The notes under the pieces were generated by a model. That model was not told the DNA's origin. It saw only the letters and a list, made by a program, of their open reading frames with translations, and searched no databases. Of a stretch of 64,000 nucleotides of DNA, positions 33,125-42,358 are shown piece after piece (the stretch's first letter is position 1; each line of letters begins with the position of its first letter). The position numbers and the translations under genes are program-made. Source of the stretch: Bremerella alba (GTDB lineage Bacteria > Planctomycetota > Planctomycetia > Pirellulales > Pirellulaceae); NCBI RefSeq assembly GCF_013618625.1, contig NZ_JABRWO010000005.1, forward strand, positions 162,322 through 226,321, read 5' to 3'.

Positions 33125-35899
33125 ATGATGCGTTGGTTTGTCCTGGCAATCAGCCTTATCTGCTTGGCAAGCAATACTTGTTTGGCTGATCCGATCGACT
33201 TCGTTCACGACGTCCGTCCAATTCTGCAGAAGCACTGCTACGAGTGCCACGCTGGCGACGTTCGTAAAAGTGGGCTGCGTCTGGATGTGCGTTCCGAGGC
33301 GTTCAAAGGGGGCGAACTCTACGGCGAATCGATTCTGGCTGGCAAGCCCGAAGAAAGCCCCCTTTGGCAGTTCATCGCCGACGAAGATGCCGACCTGCAG
33401 ATGCCTCCGGAGGGGCCGACGCCTACCTCAGAAGAGGTTGCCATGCTTCGCCGCTGGATCGAGCAAGGGGCTGTCTGGCCCGATGGTGTCGACGAAGTCG
33501 AATTGGCGGATCCCACCAACCACTGGTCATTTCGTCCCATCGAAGACACGACAGTTCCTCAGGTCATACGTACCGATTGGCCACAGAATGCCATCGATCA
33601 GTTTGTTCTCGCTCGACTCGAAGCGCAGAACCTCTCGCCATCCAAGGCCGCATCACGTGCCGATTGGCTACGTCGGGTTAGTTTCGATCTGGTCGGGCTT
33701 CCCCCTACGCAGAAGGAATGGGAAGCGTTTAAAAATGACGACAGCGAAGGAGCCTATCAACGTGTGGTCGACCGACTTCTCGCTTCGCCGCGTTATGGCG
33801 AGCGGTGGGCGCAGCATTGGCTAGACGTCGTGCGTTTCGCCGACACGCATGGCTTCGAGGTCAACACGGAACGGCCCAACGCGTGGCCCTATCGCGACTA
33901 CGTAATCGAGGCTCTCAACCAAGACGTCCCCTACGACCAGTTCATTCGCGAACAACTTGCCGGCGATACGATGAACGCCGATGCAGCAACCGGTTTTCTC
34001 GTCACTGCGTCGGTTCTCTTGTCGGGACAAATAGGGAAGGACGAAGCTTCCAAACGCTTGGCCCGACAGGACTCAATCGATGAAATCGTGACCAACATCG
34101 GGACATCGTTCCTGGGGATGACGATTCACTGCGCCCGATGTCACAACCATAAATTCGATCCCATCTCGCAGCGCGACTACTACGAGATGCAGGCATTCGT
34201 TTCAGGGGTTGAGTACCAAGACCGCAAGTTTGAAATTCCCCTGGGGGATATGCAGCGTGATCAACGCAAACGTTGGAGCCAGCGCCGAAGCGAGTTGCAT
34301 TTGCAAATTGCGACAGTGGCCCCACTAGCCGATTCCACCGCGCCCCGCCCGATGGTCAATTCGTACGAGAACATCGATCGCTTTACGCCGGTTCGCACTC
34401 AACAGGTTCGATTTCAAGTACAAGCGACCAATCGCTACGAACCTTGTATCGACGAATTGGAAATCTTCAATGTCGAAGGGGTTAACGTTGCCTTGGCCGA
34501 ACAGGGCGCAAAACTCTCTTCCTCAGGAAACAACGTCTCGCCAAATCGCCATGAACTTCGACTGATCAATGACGGAAACTACGGCAATTCCAGCACTTGG
34601 ATGTCGAACGAAGTTGGCGGAGGCTGGGTCACGGTAGAGTTCGCCCAGCCTCAGTTGATCGAACAGGTTGTCTGGGGACGTGATCGCCTAGGCAAGTTTT
34701 CTGATCGGCTCGCCATGGAGTACGTCATTGAAGTTCGTGACGAGAAAGGGGCTTGGAAGAGCGTTGCCAACTCAGCCAACCGGCATCCTTTCGATCCGCA
34801 AAAGAACAGTCACACCCCAGTTGATATTGATTCACTCGCAGAGAACAAGCAGAGCCACGTGCGTCAACTAATTCATGAAAAAGACGAGTTGACTCGAAAA
34901 TTGAGCCAACTGGCAAATAGCCGCGCGGTCTTTGCCGGCACATTTCGCGAACCGGACGAGATCCGTATCTTAGGGCGAGGAAGCCCAGAAATGCCTAAAG
35001 AACGTGTCAGCCCATCCGTGCCTGATCTTTTTGGCGCTACGACCTTGCCGCAAGACTCGAATGAACAGCAGCGACGCCTCGCCCTGGCTGATTGGATTGT
35101 TTCAGAGAACAACCCTTTAACGGCGCGAGTGATGGCCAATCGAATCTGGCAAGGGCACTTCGGGTTGGGGCTGGTCGAGACTTCCAATGACTTTGGTCAT
35201 AACGGTGTCCCGCCGTCGCATCCAGAATTACTGGACTGGCTTAGTGCCGAATTTATGCGTAGTGGCTGGTCGCTGAAGCACATGCACCGTTTGCTGGTTC
35301 TATCCTCGACCTATCGCCAAGCTAGTTCCTTCAACCAGGCGGCGGCCGAAATCGATACCGACAATCGGCTGCTCTGGCGTTACCCTCCCCAACGTCTAAT
35401 GGGTGAAGTGATTCGTGATTCTATTCTGGCGATCAACGAAAACCTCAATTTAGAAATGGGGGGGCCAGGCTTTAGCCTCTTCGACAAACGTGGCGGGCTG
35501 TCTGGTTTCTCTCCCGTTAAATCGTTCGACAAAGATGGCCTTCGCCGGATGATTTACTCGCACCGCGTACGCCGAGAAAGGGATCCCGTGTTCGGAGCTT
35601 TCGATTGTCCCGACTATGGGCAAAGCACGCCTCGCAGGCGGGAATCAACCACGTCAATTCAAGCGCTTAACTTGTTCAACAGCCGGTTTGTGATCGACCA
35701 GTCGCGCGTGTTTGCCGACCTTTTGAAAGATCAACACACGGATACTCCTCAGCAGATCGAAGAGGCTTACCAGCGTGTTCTAATGCGACCACCTACGCCG
35801 CAAGAGCAAACCGAAGCAATCTCGCTAGTCGACCAATATGGACTCGCATCGCTTTGTCGCGTTTTGTTCAACAGCAACGAATTCTTGTTTATCCGCTGA
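33125..35899 (+). CDS. PSCyt1/DUF1549/DUF1553 exported cytochrome
   Basis: The 924-residue exported protein has a signal peptide (residues 1-21) and starts with a cytochrome c-like domain holding CYECH near residue 40. A DUF1549 region follows (about 145-365; [22 protein letters not shown]) with a second CxxCH ([12 protein letters not shown]). A discoidin-like carbohydrate-binding domain is inserted at about 440-570 ([22 protein letters not shown]). The C-terminal DUF1553 region has the [27 protein letters not shown] motif block. These proteins accompany DUF1501 partners in loci linked to polysaccharide breakdown in Planctomycetes. The 259-base gap upstream shows nothing notable. The role of the haem is not known. 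Confidence 0.9.
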   Translation: MMRWFVLAISLICLASNTCLADPIDFVHDVRPILQKHCYECHAGDVRKSGLRLDVRSEAFKGGELYGESILAGKPEESPLWQFIADEDADLQMPPEGPTPTSEEVAMLRRWIEQGAVWPDGVDEVELADPTNHWSFRPIEDTTVPQVIRTDWPQNAIDQFVLARLEAQNLSPSKAASRADWLRRVSFDLVGLPPTQKEWEAFKNDDSEGAYQRVVDRLLASPRYGERWAQHWLDVVRFADTHGFEVNTERPNAWPYRDYVIEALNQDVPYDQFIREQLAGDTMNADAATGFLVTASVLLSGQIGKDEASKRLARQDSIDEIVTNIGTSFLGMTIHCARCHNHKFDPISQRDYYEMQAFVSGVEYQDRKFEIPLGDMQRDQRKRWSQRRSELHLQIATVAPLADSTAPRPMVNSYENIDRFTPVRTQQVRFQVQATNRYEPCIDELEIFNVEGVNVALAEQGAKLSSSGNNVSPNRHELRLINDGNYGNSSTWMSNEVGGGWVTVEFAQPQLIEQVVWGRDRLGKFSDRLAMEYVIEVRDEKGAWKSVANSANRHPFDPQKNSHTPVDIDSLAENKQSHVRQLIHEKDELTRKLSQLANSRAVFAGTFREPDEIRILGRGSPEMPKERVSPSVPDLFGATTLPQDSNEQQRRLALADWIVSENNPLTARVMANRIWQGHFGLGLVETSNDFGHNGVPPSHPELLDWLSAEFMRSGWSLKHMHRLLVLSSTYRQASSFNQAAAEIDTDNRLLWRYPPQRLMGEVIRDSILAINENLNLEMGGPGFSLFDKRGGLSGFSPVKSFDKDGLRRMIYSHRVRRERDPVFGAFDCPDYGQSTPRRRESTTSIQALNLFNSRFVIDQSRVFADLLKDQHTDTPQQIEEAYQRVLMRPPTPQEQTEAISLVDQYGLASLCRVLFNSNEFLFIR

Positions 35900-35903
35900 A
35901 AGA

Positions 35904-37373
35904 ATGAGCATGTTACCACCTCACTCTCAAGTCACGCCTGCCATCAATTGGCTTGATCGTCGTCGATTTCTTACCGGTGCCGCTAGTGGCCTGGGGGCCA
36001 TAGCGCTGGCAAGCTTGCTGGGACAAGAAGGCCTGCTCGCGGCAGATGAACAATCGATCGATCCATCGCGCCCTTACCAGGCCCGTTCGTCGCACTTTTC
36101 AGGGGCTGCAAAAAATGTAATTGTTATCTTCTGCGCCGGTGGCGTGAGCCATCTGGATACGTGGGACTATAAACCCGAACTTGAAAAGAGGGACGGCATG
36201 CCCATGGAGAATGGCCCGGCCGTCACATTTCAGGGACCCGCCGGAAACCTGGCCCGACCGCAATACCGATTTCGCCCCCGAGGGCAAACCGGCAAGATGG
36301 TCTCGGACATGTTACCTCACTTGGCCGAACTAACGGACGATCTCACGTTCATTCATTCGCTGACGAGCAACAGTAACACGCATGGCCCCGCGGAAAACTT
36401 CCTTTCAACGGGCTCCGTGCTCGACGGCTTTCCTAGCCTGGGAGCTTGGGTGACTTACGCTCTGGGCTGCGAAACGCAAGAGTTGCCGGCCTATGTCGCT
36501 ATTCCCGATCCCCGCGGTGTTCCTCAGAACGGTTCTAACAACTGGGGCCCGGGTTTCCTGCCTGCTGCGTTTCAAGGGACAACCTTCAGTGCCACCAGGC
36601 CAATCCATCACTTAAAGCCTTACGATACTTCCCCTGCGGAAGATGATGCGACGCGTCACTTTCTTGCTCGGATGAATCAACGTCACTTAGAGGAAAACCC
36701 GCACGATTCAAAACTGGCCGCACGTATTGCCAGCTACGAATTGGCTGCGCGGATGCAATTGAGTGTGCCCAACGTAACGAACCTGGAAAGCGAGCCAGAG
36801 CACATCTTGAAGATGTATGGAGCCGACTCGCCCGATAAGACCAAAGCCGCGTTTGCCAAAAACTGCATTCTCGCCCGGCGACTCGTCGAGCGAGGCGTAC
36901 GATTTGTGCAGTTGTTCAATGGCGCCTACGCGAGTGGAGGTGAACTGAACTGGGATGGGCACAACAAGTTAAAGCAACAATACGACAAGCATGCTCATAT
37001 TCTCGACCAACCGGCTGCGGGACTCATTCGCGATCTGAAACAACGGGGTTTGCTGGAAGACACCCTGGTGGTTTGGTGTACCGAGTTCGGCCGCATGCCC
37101 ATGTTCCAAAAAGGATCGCAAGGGCGCGATCACAATCCCGATGGCTTTACCTCTTGGATGACAGGGGCCGGGGTGAAGCCAGGCATTAGTCATGGCGCCA
37201 CGGACGAACTTGGAAAAAAAGCGGTCCGAGACGTCCACCCGTTATATGACTTTAACGCCACCATCTTGCACCTGCTTGGACTCGATCACGAGCGGCTTAC
37301 CATCCGCCACAACGGAATCGATCGACGCCTCACGAATGTGGAAGGACACATCATTCACGAGATCTTGGGATAG
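35904..37373 (+). CDS. DUF1501 exported protein (alkaline phosphatase/sulfatase clan)
   Basis: The 489-residue product begins with a Tat-like motif ([23 protein letters not shown]), so it is probably exported folded. The DUF1501 core shows [22 protein letters not shown] near the start and [16 protein letters not shown] and GATDELG near the end, at the positions where relatives in the alkaline phosphatase-like clan carry metal-binding Asp/His residues. It may act as a hydrolase on sulfated or phosphorylated substrates. It begins five bases after the cytochrome gene, the usual pair. A bidirectional terminator lies downstream. The start at 35904 is chosen because it gives the short Tat-type leader. 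Confidence 0.88.
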   Translation: MSMLPPHSQVTPAINWLDRRRFLTGAASGLGAIALASLLGQEGLLAADEQSIDPSRPYQARSSHFSGAAKNVIVIFCAGGVSHLDTWDYKPELEKRDGMPMENGPAVTFQGPAGNLARPQYRFRPRGQTGKMVSDMLPHLAELTDDLTFIHSLTSNSNTHGPAENFLSTGSVLDGFPSLGAWVTYALGCETQELPAYVAIPDPRGVPQNGSNNWGPGFLPAAFQGTTFSATRPIHHLKPYDTSPAEDDATRHFLARMNQRHLEENPHDSKLAARIASYELAARMQLSVPNVTNLESEPEHILKMYGADSPDKTKAAFAKNCILARRLVERGVRFVQLFNGAYASGGELNWDGHNKLKQQYDKHAHILDQPAAGLIRDLKQRGLLEDTLVVWCTEFGRMPMFQKGSQGRDHNPDGFTSWMTGAGVKPGISHGATDELGKKAVRDVHPLYDFNATILHLLGLDHERLTIRHNGIDRRLTNVEGHIIHEILG

Positions 37374-37465
37374 ATCGTCTTCCTAGGGCGGTGCCATTCT
37401 ATCTGTAGCTTCAAAGCCGGCTACGACCACGCTGGGTATCGGCACCCGGTGATAAGATAAGAAAA

Positions 37466-37499
37466 AAAGATCCGGCCAGATAGCTCTGACCGGATCTTT
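37466..37499. terminator. Bidirectional terminator between converging operons
   Basis: An almost perfect 15-bp stem (left arm 37466-37480, right arm 37485-37499, loop TAGC, one C/A mismatch) is flanked by an A run on the left and GTGTTTATTT on the right. It therefore looks like an intrinsic terminator from both sides. It sits between the DUF1501 gene and the lipoprotein gene that converge on it. Confidence 0.85.
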
Positions 37500-37525
37500 G
37501 TGTTTATTTAGACACTCCAGGGCCG

Positions 37526-37948
37526 TTACGTCTCAACCGTTATATCAAGCGTGATGACGTCACCGCCAAGCGTTGTTTTGATACCACTCGACCTTGGATT
37601 CGAAAACTTGCCGTAGCTCTTCGGAGCACCTTTGGTTTTCACTTCGACCGATAGTCCCGTTTCGTCCTCGATTGCTTGACTTGGGGGAGGCAAGATAGCC
37701 ACCTCGTATTCCCCTGGCTCTAAAGGTGCTTGAGGAGGGGGCAGATAAGCATATTCACCTGCCGCATCGGTTCGTGTCGTAAACGTGTAGCTCTCACCCA
37801 CCATATTGAAGCTAACCTGTGACCCTTCGGGAGCTGGCTGACCGTCAACGGTAACTTTGCCCTGCACCCCTTTCAAGCCGGACTTGGCCTCTTCACATCC
37901 CGCGACCACGAGTACTAGTAATAGAATTGCTGCGCTGAATCGTTTCAC
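37526..37948 (-). CDS. Lipoprotein with carboxypeptidase-regulatory-like beta domain
   Basis: The 140-residue protein starts at GTG 37948, with AGAGGG upstream, and has a lipobox (LLLVLVVAGC). The mature part is one transthyretin-like beta-sandwich (GVQGKVTVDGQPAPEGSQV, TRTDAAGEYAY). Such small lipoproteins commonly follow DUF1559 genes in planctomycetes. The reading frame stays open upstream to 38116, but that part overlaps the DUF1559 gene and has no signal sequence, so the GTG start is preferred. It is probably cotranscribed with the two DUF1559 genes upstream. Function unknown. Confidence 0.8.
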   Translation of the reverse strand: MKRFSAAILLLVLVVAGCEEAKSGLKGVQGKVTVDGQPAPEGSQVSFNMVGESYTFTTRTDAAGEYAYLPPPQAPLEPGEYEVAILPPPSQAIEDETGLSVEVKTKGAPKSYGKFSNPRSSGIKTTLGGDVITLDITVET

Positions 37949-38015
37949 GTCAATATTCCCTCTTAATGTTCCCGATGCTTCTCGGGAGTTCAGATAATTG
38001 ATTCGATCGTAAACG

Positions 38016-39029
38016 TTAATTCTGAGAAACCACTTGGCCGTCATCTCGCGTCGCTTGATACTTGAAAACATCGAGTTCGATCGTTTCTGCGATGAACTCG
38101 ACATGACCATCGACAAAGACAGCCATGACGCCTCCAGGATGCTCTGAGATCAACGGATTATTGGCACCGTAGTTGGTACTGATTCCGTTCAAGTCATAGT
38201 TTTTCTCGTTCGGAGCGTAGCGAACGGTCGTGATGTTGAACGCGCGATGGTTCGAATACCCAGGCGGCGTTCCCGTTCCCTCTGAGCCCATCAACCAACC
38301 ATGTTGTCCCCCGGCCGTTACCAAAACCATTGACCCTGAAATATTCGTCAAGGAGCCGGAGTTCGCGGTAAACATGCGGCCCCCGCACTCGCCGACAGCC
38401 AGGGTGTTGCTCGAGCCATCGGTGACGTCACGAAAACCGACCGATTGATTGGGGAACATTATTCCGCCTGCGGCAATGATGCCGTCATTCGTCCCTCCCG
38501 AGTGGGAACAACAAGCGAAGCCTGAGTTCGTGCGTGATTCGGTGAAATTCGTGTTGTTAAGCACCGCCCCCGCGATACCGATATAGGTCGCTGCAGAGTC
38601 CCAGCTTCGATTGTTCCAGCCGGATGTTTCACCAGGAAACGAGGGGCAAACCATCCCATTGGCAGAAGTTCCTGTCAGAGCAGATGTGTTGCCGCTCCAG
38701 CCAGGTCGATCGGCTTCGAAGTTGATGCGATCGTAGAGAGCGGCTTGCTCGATGAACGGCAGGAGTCCTCCCCACCACGAGGTTCCAAACGGAGACGAAG
38801 TCGAGGCCGTCGATCGCCATCCGCCAAGGGGGAACTTCAGGTGGGTATCGTGATAGTTGTGCAGGGCGATACCGATCTGCTTAAGATTGTTTGAGCAGCT
38901 CATCCTTCGTGCCGCTTCACGTGCTTGCTGAACGGCCGGCAGCAAAAGGGCAATCAGAACTCCAATAATTGCGATGACGACCAAAAGCTCTACAAGCGTA
39001 AATCCGCCATCGGTCTTCTTGGTAGACAT
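38016..39029 (-). CDS. DUF1559 pilin-like protein, copy A
   Basis: The 337-residue protein has the type III leader [34 protein letters not shown] and the DUF1559 head with SNNLKQIGIALHNYHDT, CCSHSGGTNDG, GSSNTLAVGE, EHPGGVMAVFVDGHVEF and the end motif RDDGQVVSQN. It is closely paralogous to the next gene upstream, so the pair arose by tandem duplication. ATG 39029 has AAGGAA upstream; a longer frame would add an unrelated leader. The protein ends 67 bases before the lipoprotein gene. Confidence 0.9.
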   Translation of the reverse strand: MSTKKTDGGFTLVELLVVIAIIGVLIALLLPAVQQAREAARRMSCSNNLKQIGIALHNYHDTHLKFPLGGWRSTASTSSPFGTSWWGGLLPFIEQAALYDRINFEADRPGWSGNTSALTGTSANGMVCPSFPGETSGWNNRSWDSAATYIGIAGAVLNNTNFTESRTNSGFACCSHSGGTNDGIIAAGGIMFPNQSVGFRDVTDGSSNTLAVGECGGRMFTANSGSLTNISGSMVLVTAGGQHGWLMGSEGTGTPPGYSNHRAFNITTVRYAPNEKNYDLNGISTNYGANNPLISEHPGGVMAVFVDGHVEFIAETIELDVFKYQATRDDGQVVSQN

Positions 39030-39144
39030 ACCACGTTCCTTGCGATTGGCATGAGTGAGTCGAAAAGATATGAAGCACAAACGGCGATCACCGGCGACAG
39101 GAAACCTGGCCGGCGATGATCGAAATGGTTGTCGAAGAAAAGAA

Positions 39145-40149
39145 CTACGCTCCAGGAATCACCTGGCCATCGTCTCGAGTTGCCTGATATTTCAGAATGT
39201 CGAGATTGATGGTTTCTGAAATGAACTCAACATGACCATCGGTAAACACGCCCATCACTCCGCCGGGATGATCGGAAAGCAACGGGTTGTTCGGACCATA
39301 GTTGCCGTTGATTCCATCGAGATCGAAGTTCCGCGTGTTGGGGGCGTAGCGAATCGTGGTGAGATTGAATGCGCGCTGCGTGGTCGGAGTTCCCGCGCCG
39401 TTGGTTCCCATCAACCAACCATGGTAAATACCGCTGGCGGGCATCAACACGTTGGAGCCAGCAATTTCGGAGTACGAGCTTGAGTTGGCGGTATACATTC
39501 GGCCCCCCAACTCACCAATTGCCAGCGTGTTGCTCGTTCCATCGGTTGCGTCTTTGAATCGCAAGACCTTGTTGGCAATCAACATGCCACCAGCTGCGGT
39601 CGTGCCGTTATTGTGTCCGCCAGAGTGTGAACAACAGTCAAATCCCGTCGCAGTACGCGATTCGGTAAAGTTCGCGTTGTTGAGAACGGCTCCGGCGATA
39701 CCAATATAAGTGGTCGCCGAATCCCACGATGGATTCTTGGGAGTCGTATCGACGTCGCCGGCAAACGAGGGACAGACAAGCGTCGTAGGAGCATGGCCGG
39801 TCAGCACACCGCTGTTGGCACTCCACCCACTATTGGAGACGCTTAAATCCAATCGGTCGTAAAGAGACGCCTGTTCGATAAACGGGAGCATTCCGCCCCA
39901 AAACGAAGGTCCGAACGAGCTGGAATACCCCTGCCGAACTCCATAGGGAAAAGATCCAAACGTATCGTGATAGTTGTGCAATCCAATCCCGACTTGCTTC
40001 AGATTGTTCGAGCACGACATACGTCGCGCCGCTTCTCGCGCTTGTTGGACAGCAGGCAATAACAAGGCAATTAACACGCCAATAATGGCGATGACCACCA
40101 ACAATTCAACGAGCGTGAACCCGCCAGTTCGGTCATTGCGTATGCGCAT
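39145..40149 (-). CDS. DUF1559 pilin-like protein, copy B
   Basis: The 334-residue protein has the same architecture as copy A: short basic leader MRIRNDRTGG, pilin helix and DUF1559 head with NNLKQVGIGLHNYHDT, FDCCSHSGGHNNG, SDHPGGVMGVFTDGHVEF and the end RDDGQVIPGA. Identity to copy A is high across the head, with differences concentrated in loops. GGGAG precedes ATG 40149. It is the first gene of a minus-strand three-gene unit with copy A and the lipoprotein. Confidence 0.9.
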   Translation of the reverse strand: MRIRNDRTGGFTLVELLVVIAIIGVLIALLLPAVQQAREAARRMSCSNNLKQVGIGLHNYHDTFGSFPYGVRQGYSSSFGPSFWGGMLPFIEQASLYDRLDLSVSNSGWSANSGVLTGHAPTTLVCPSFAGDVDTTPKNPSWDSATTYIGIAGAVLNNANFTESRTATGFDCCSHSGGHNNGTTAAGGMLIANKVLRFKDATDGTSNTLAIGELGGRMYTANSSSYSEIAGSNVLMPASGIYHGWLMGTNGAGTPTTQRAFNLTTIRYAPNTRNFDLDGINGNYGPNNPLLSDHPGGVMGVFTDGHVEFISETINLDILKYQATRDDGQVIPGA

Positions 40150-40806
40150 AAGATGGCTCCCGATTAGAAAAGGAAATGGATAAGACTGCGGAATTCGGGG
40201 AAAGCGACGTTATTTCCCACGCAAACTACCTGCAGCAGATTTATTAGCTATTTTTCTAATGCCGACATGAAGTCTGTCGAGTTTTGTGCCCGACCAGACC
40301 TCAACAGCAGTTTCAGCTAGGCGAATATCTCCTCCTATAACGTGGAATATCGCCATCTAGCGTCGTAAGCCACAGCGTAGGCAGGTATGCCGAAATGTGG
40401 GAACTACGCATTAAATGTTCTAATACTTGGATGAGTGGTTGGATAAGCGTAAAAGGATGAAACGGCCATCTCACGAAACGTTCCCAGATTGGGTCTCTTT
40501 CGTTTAGTAAACAACTGGCTAGAAGCTTCTCGATCTAGGGGCTTAAGGCAGTCCCAGATTTATTTCCATGAAGAGCACTCGTTTTACGAAGAAAAAAAGA
40601 AAAATAATAAAATCCCACGTGCCAGACTACGAGGAAGTTATTTTGAGGGGCACTTAACTTTGTTACAGCCTCGGAACTACGGAATTAACGATCAGTCGAT
40701 ACAGCACTGAACTCAGGGCTTTTTAAGGTACCTAGTGTTTGAAATGCCCCCAGAAGCGAAGGCTGAAAGAAAGGCGGCAGGACAATAATTTCGAGTGGGT
40801 AGATTC
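40150..40806. other. AT-rich intergenic region at the edge of a decayed zone
   Basis: About 660 bases contain the promoter of the DUF1559 unit on the left and an AT-rich, stop-filled stretch on the right (AAAAAAAGAAAAATAATAAAAT near 40595). A small frame (40489-40710) has unusual Lys/Asn-rich composition and no family signature, so it is not called. Sequence just before 40807 might hold further decayed SNF2 helicase codons, but I could not align them. Confidence 0.4.
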
Positions 40807-41195
40807 AAGTGCTGCAAGCACTTCTCCGCTTACGGCAAGCGGCTGGCCATTGTGAAAGACCGACTCGTTAACGCCGAGATTCCTTACGGATATCTGGATG
40901 GAAAGCGAAAAATCGCCAGTCGCGAGTTGAGCGTTTCCAGAACGATACGGACTGCCCTGTGTTCTTGATCTGATTGAAAGCCGGAGGCACTAGGCTAAAC
41001 CTAACCACTGCCAACTATGTTTATCAACTTGCCCCTTGGTGGTACCTAGCCATCGAGTCTCAGGCAATTGACCGCACCCACTACATTGGCCAAACCCAAG
41101 CCGTCTTTGCTTATCACCTGATCGCTACAAACACAGTTGAAGAAAAGAATCTCGAACCTCAATCCCAAGAGAATGAATTAGCTGAAGCAGCATAA
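40807..41195 (+). pseudogene. SNF2-family helicase, broken C-terminal remnant
   Basis: The segment reads as the C-terminal helicase half of an SNF2/RapA-type protein with damage. In frame from 40807: KHFSAYGKRLAIVKDRLVNA then IPYGYLDGKRK. A frame change near 40925-40935 leads to RFQNDTDCPVFLI, a TGA stop at 40971-40973 where a Ser codon is expected, and then LKAGGTRLNLTTANYVYQLA, PWWYLAIESQAIDRTHYIGQT and VFAYHLIATNTVEEK to a TAA at 41193. The order matches helicase motifs V and VI (LKAGG-LNLT-AD-V and DR-HRIGQ), with some substitutions (YIGQT for HRIGQT). The N-terminal two thirds are missing. The gene is not functional as it stands. Confidence 0.82.
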
Positions 41196-41349
41196 GTCTT
41201 GGACTCAACTACGTTTAATTCAACGTTCTTCATCGCTTTCGGAACGGCATTCACTCATATCCCTTCACACGTCGGCATGTCCGTACAATCGTTGACCCTG
41301 ACCTCACTGCCGACGATACTAGTGCTGCCTATCCCCCATCCCACCGAAC

Positions 41350-41556
41350 ATGAAATCCCATGGAGCCGCTATAACGATGCATGGCTTAATCAAACCGACC
41401 GGCAACAACACCTACCGTTATTTACTACACAATCTTATTACCCTCATCTTTATCCTGACTCTTTCCACAGCCTCACTGCACCCATTAAAACAAGCCCAAT
41501 CAGCCGAAACACCGAGCCCACCGAACATCGTTCTCATCTTCATCGACGATAAGTAG
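41350..41556 (+). pseudogene. Sulfatase N-terminal remnant
   Basis: The short frame encodes a hydrophobic signal sequence (LITLIFILTLSTASLH) and then the opening motif of exported sulfatases (PSPPNIVLIFIDDK), where full-length relatives continue with MGYxD and the Cys/Ser-x-P-x-R active site. Here a stop follows at once (41554-41556) and the downstream sequence is unrelated. The gene was therefore truncated by a rearrangement immediately after the metal-binding Asp pair. A start at 41350 or 41377 is possible. Confidence 0.68.
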
Positions 41557-41631
41557 AAGTCCGAAGGTGGATTAGATCAAGAAGTGCGGGAAAAAAAGAA
41601 CTATTCAGGCCGACATGTACGGTTTGCAAAT

Positions 41632-41689
41632 TGCGGTAGATATCGACAAATTCAGGTCTAATTTGGGCAATTAACTACACTTTGCTACA
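41632..41689 (+). repeat. 58-bp imperfect direct repeat, copy 1
   Basis: This copy pairs with one at 42287-42344 in the same orientation (48 of 58 positions identical by eye). The best conserved part is TTTGGGC.ATTAACTACA and the following TTTGCTACA. Within this copy CTACAC occurs twice, separated by four bases, a layout reminiscent of recombinase core sites. The two copies bracket a tRNA-like relic and a truncated gene. Confidence 0.6.
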
Positions 41690-41702
41690 CGGCGTTCTAC
41701 TC

Positions 41703-41775
41703 GGCCCGCGTTCTTGAACGATTGCGAACCAGCCGCTGTTAACCTCTCTGTCACCAGTTCGAGTCCTTGTCAGGG
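41703..41775 (+). pseudogene. Decayed tRNA-Asn-like sequence
   Basis: The sequence CTGTTAA at 41736-41742 matches an anticodon loop with anticodon GTT. It is followed, at exactly the spacing of bacterial tRNA-Asn (15 bases), by TTCGAGTCC, a T-loop. Upstream, GAAC lies six bases before the anticodon loop and is preceded by GTTC, consistent with a D-stem. The anticodon stem, T-stem and acceptor stem do not pair properly, and no 5' acceptor strand matches CAGGGAGG. It is therefore a relic or chimera and not a working tRNA, possibly left by integration at a tRNA gene. Confidence 0.55.
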
Positions 41776-41862
41776 AGGGGGGCAGCGCAAGCAAAGGGTA
41801 GAAATGAACGGCCCGCTCGTGAACGAAAAGAAGAACCACCAACGCGTGAATGGTACTTCTGT

Positions 41863-42210
41863 AAGTACGCCACTTCCCAGGCCATTCAAGCCCAAGACGC
41901 TGAAAAGGCATTCGATCAAATTTCCGCTCGCCTGGACTTGGTCCCACGACTGGAAGGAAGCACGCTCTATGTGTCCGCCTCACTAGATGGAAAGCCTGCC
42001 AAGCAGTTAAACATTTCGATCACCGATGCCAGCGGCAAACGCCACCGCGTGTCGACCGATGAAACTGGCAAAGCCAAACTAGAGGGCATCTCCGCCGGTC
42101 GTTATGCCATCAGAACCAAGTCCGTGCTAGACGAATCTGGTGAGGTGAAAGGCAAGCCGTACAACAAGACGGCACTCGTCAGCAGCCTGATCTTGGATGT
42201 CGATAAGTAG
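41863..42210 (+). pseudogene. 5'-truncated beta-domain protein
   Basis: The frame is open to a TAG at 42208 and encodes DAEKAFDQISARLDLVPRLE then a transthyretin-like or DUF4198-like beta sandwich (LYVSASLDGKPAKQLNISI, STDETGKAKLEGISAGRYAI) and a closing strand (TALVSSLILDV). No start codon with a signal sequence is found upstream, where the tRNA-like relic lies. The gene therefore appears to have lost its N-terminus. The coding part is not otherwise broken, so expression from a new start cannot be excluded. Confidence 0.5.
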
Positions 42211-42286
42211 AAAAGCATTGAAGGAATTGATTGTGAAACGCGGTAACACTCGGTATTAATCACGTAAAACACCGAAGTCAGAGACT

Positions 42287-42344
42287 ACGGTAAATATCGG
42301 TGAATTCCGGTCAAATTTGGGCGATTAACTACATTTTGCTACAT
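42287..42344 (+). repeat. 58-bp imperfect direct repeat, copy 2
   Basis: The second copy of the repeat at 41632-41689 ends 14 bases before the first CRISPR repeat. The ten differences are scattered, so the duplication is old. Its closeness to the array means the array's distal end borders the decayed island directly. Confidence 0.6.
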
Positions 42345-42358
42345 CTCCAACTCATCTA

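Noticed and set aside
40489..40710. Possible 73-aa protein in the AT-rich zone
   Set aside because: It is Lys/Arg/Asn-rich, without motif, and lies in decayed sequence; no evidence of translation.
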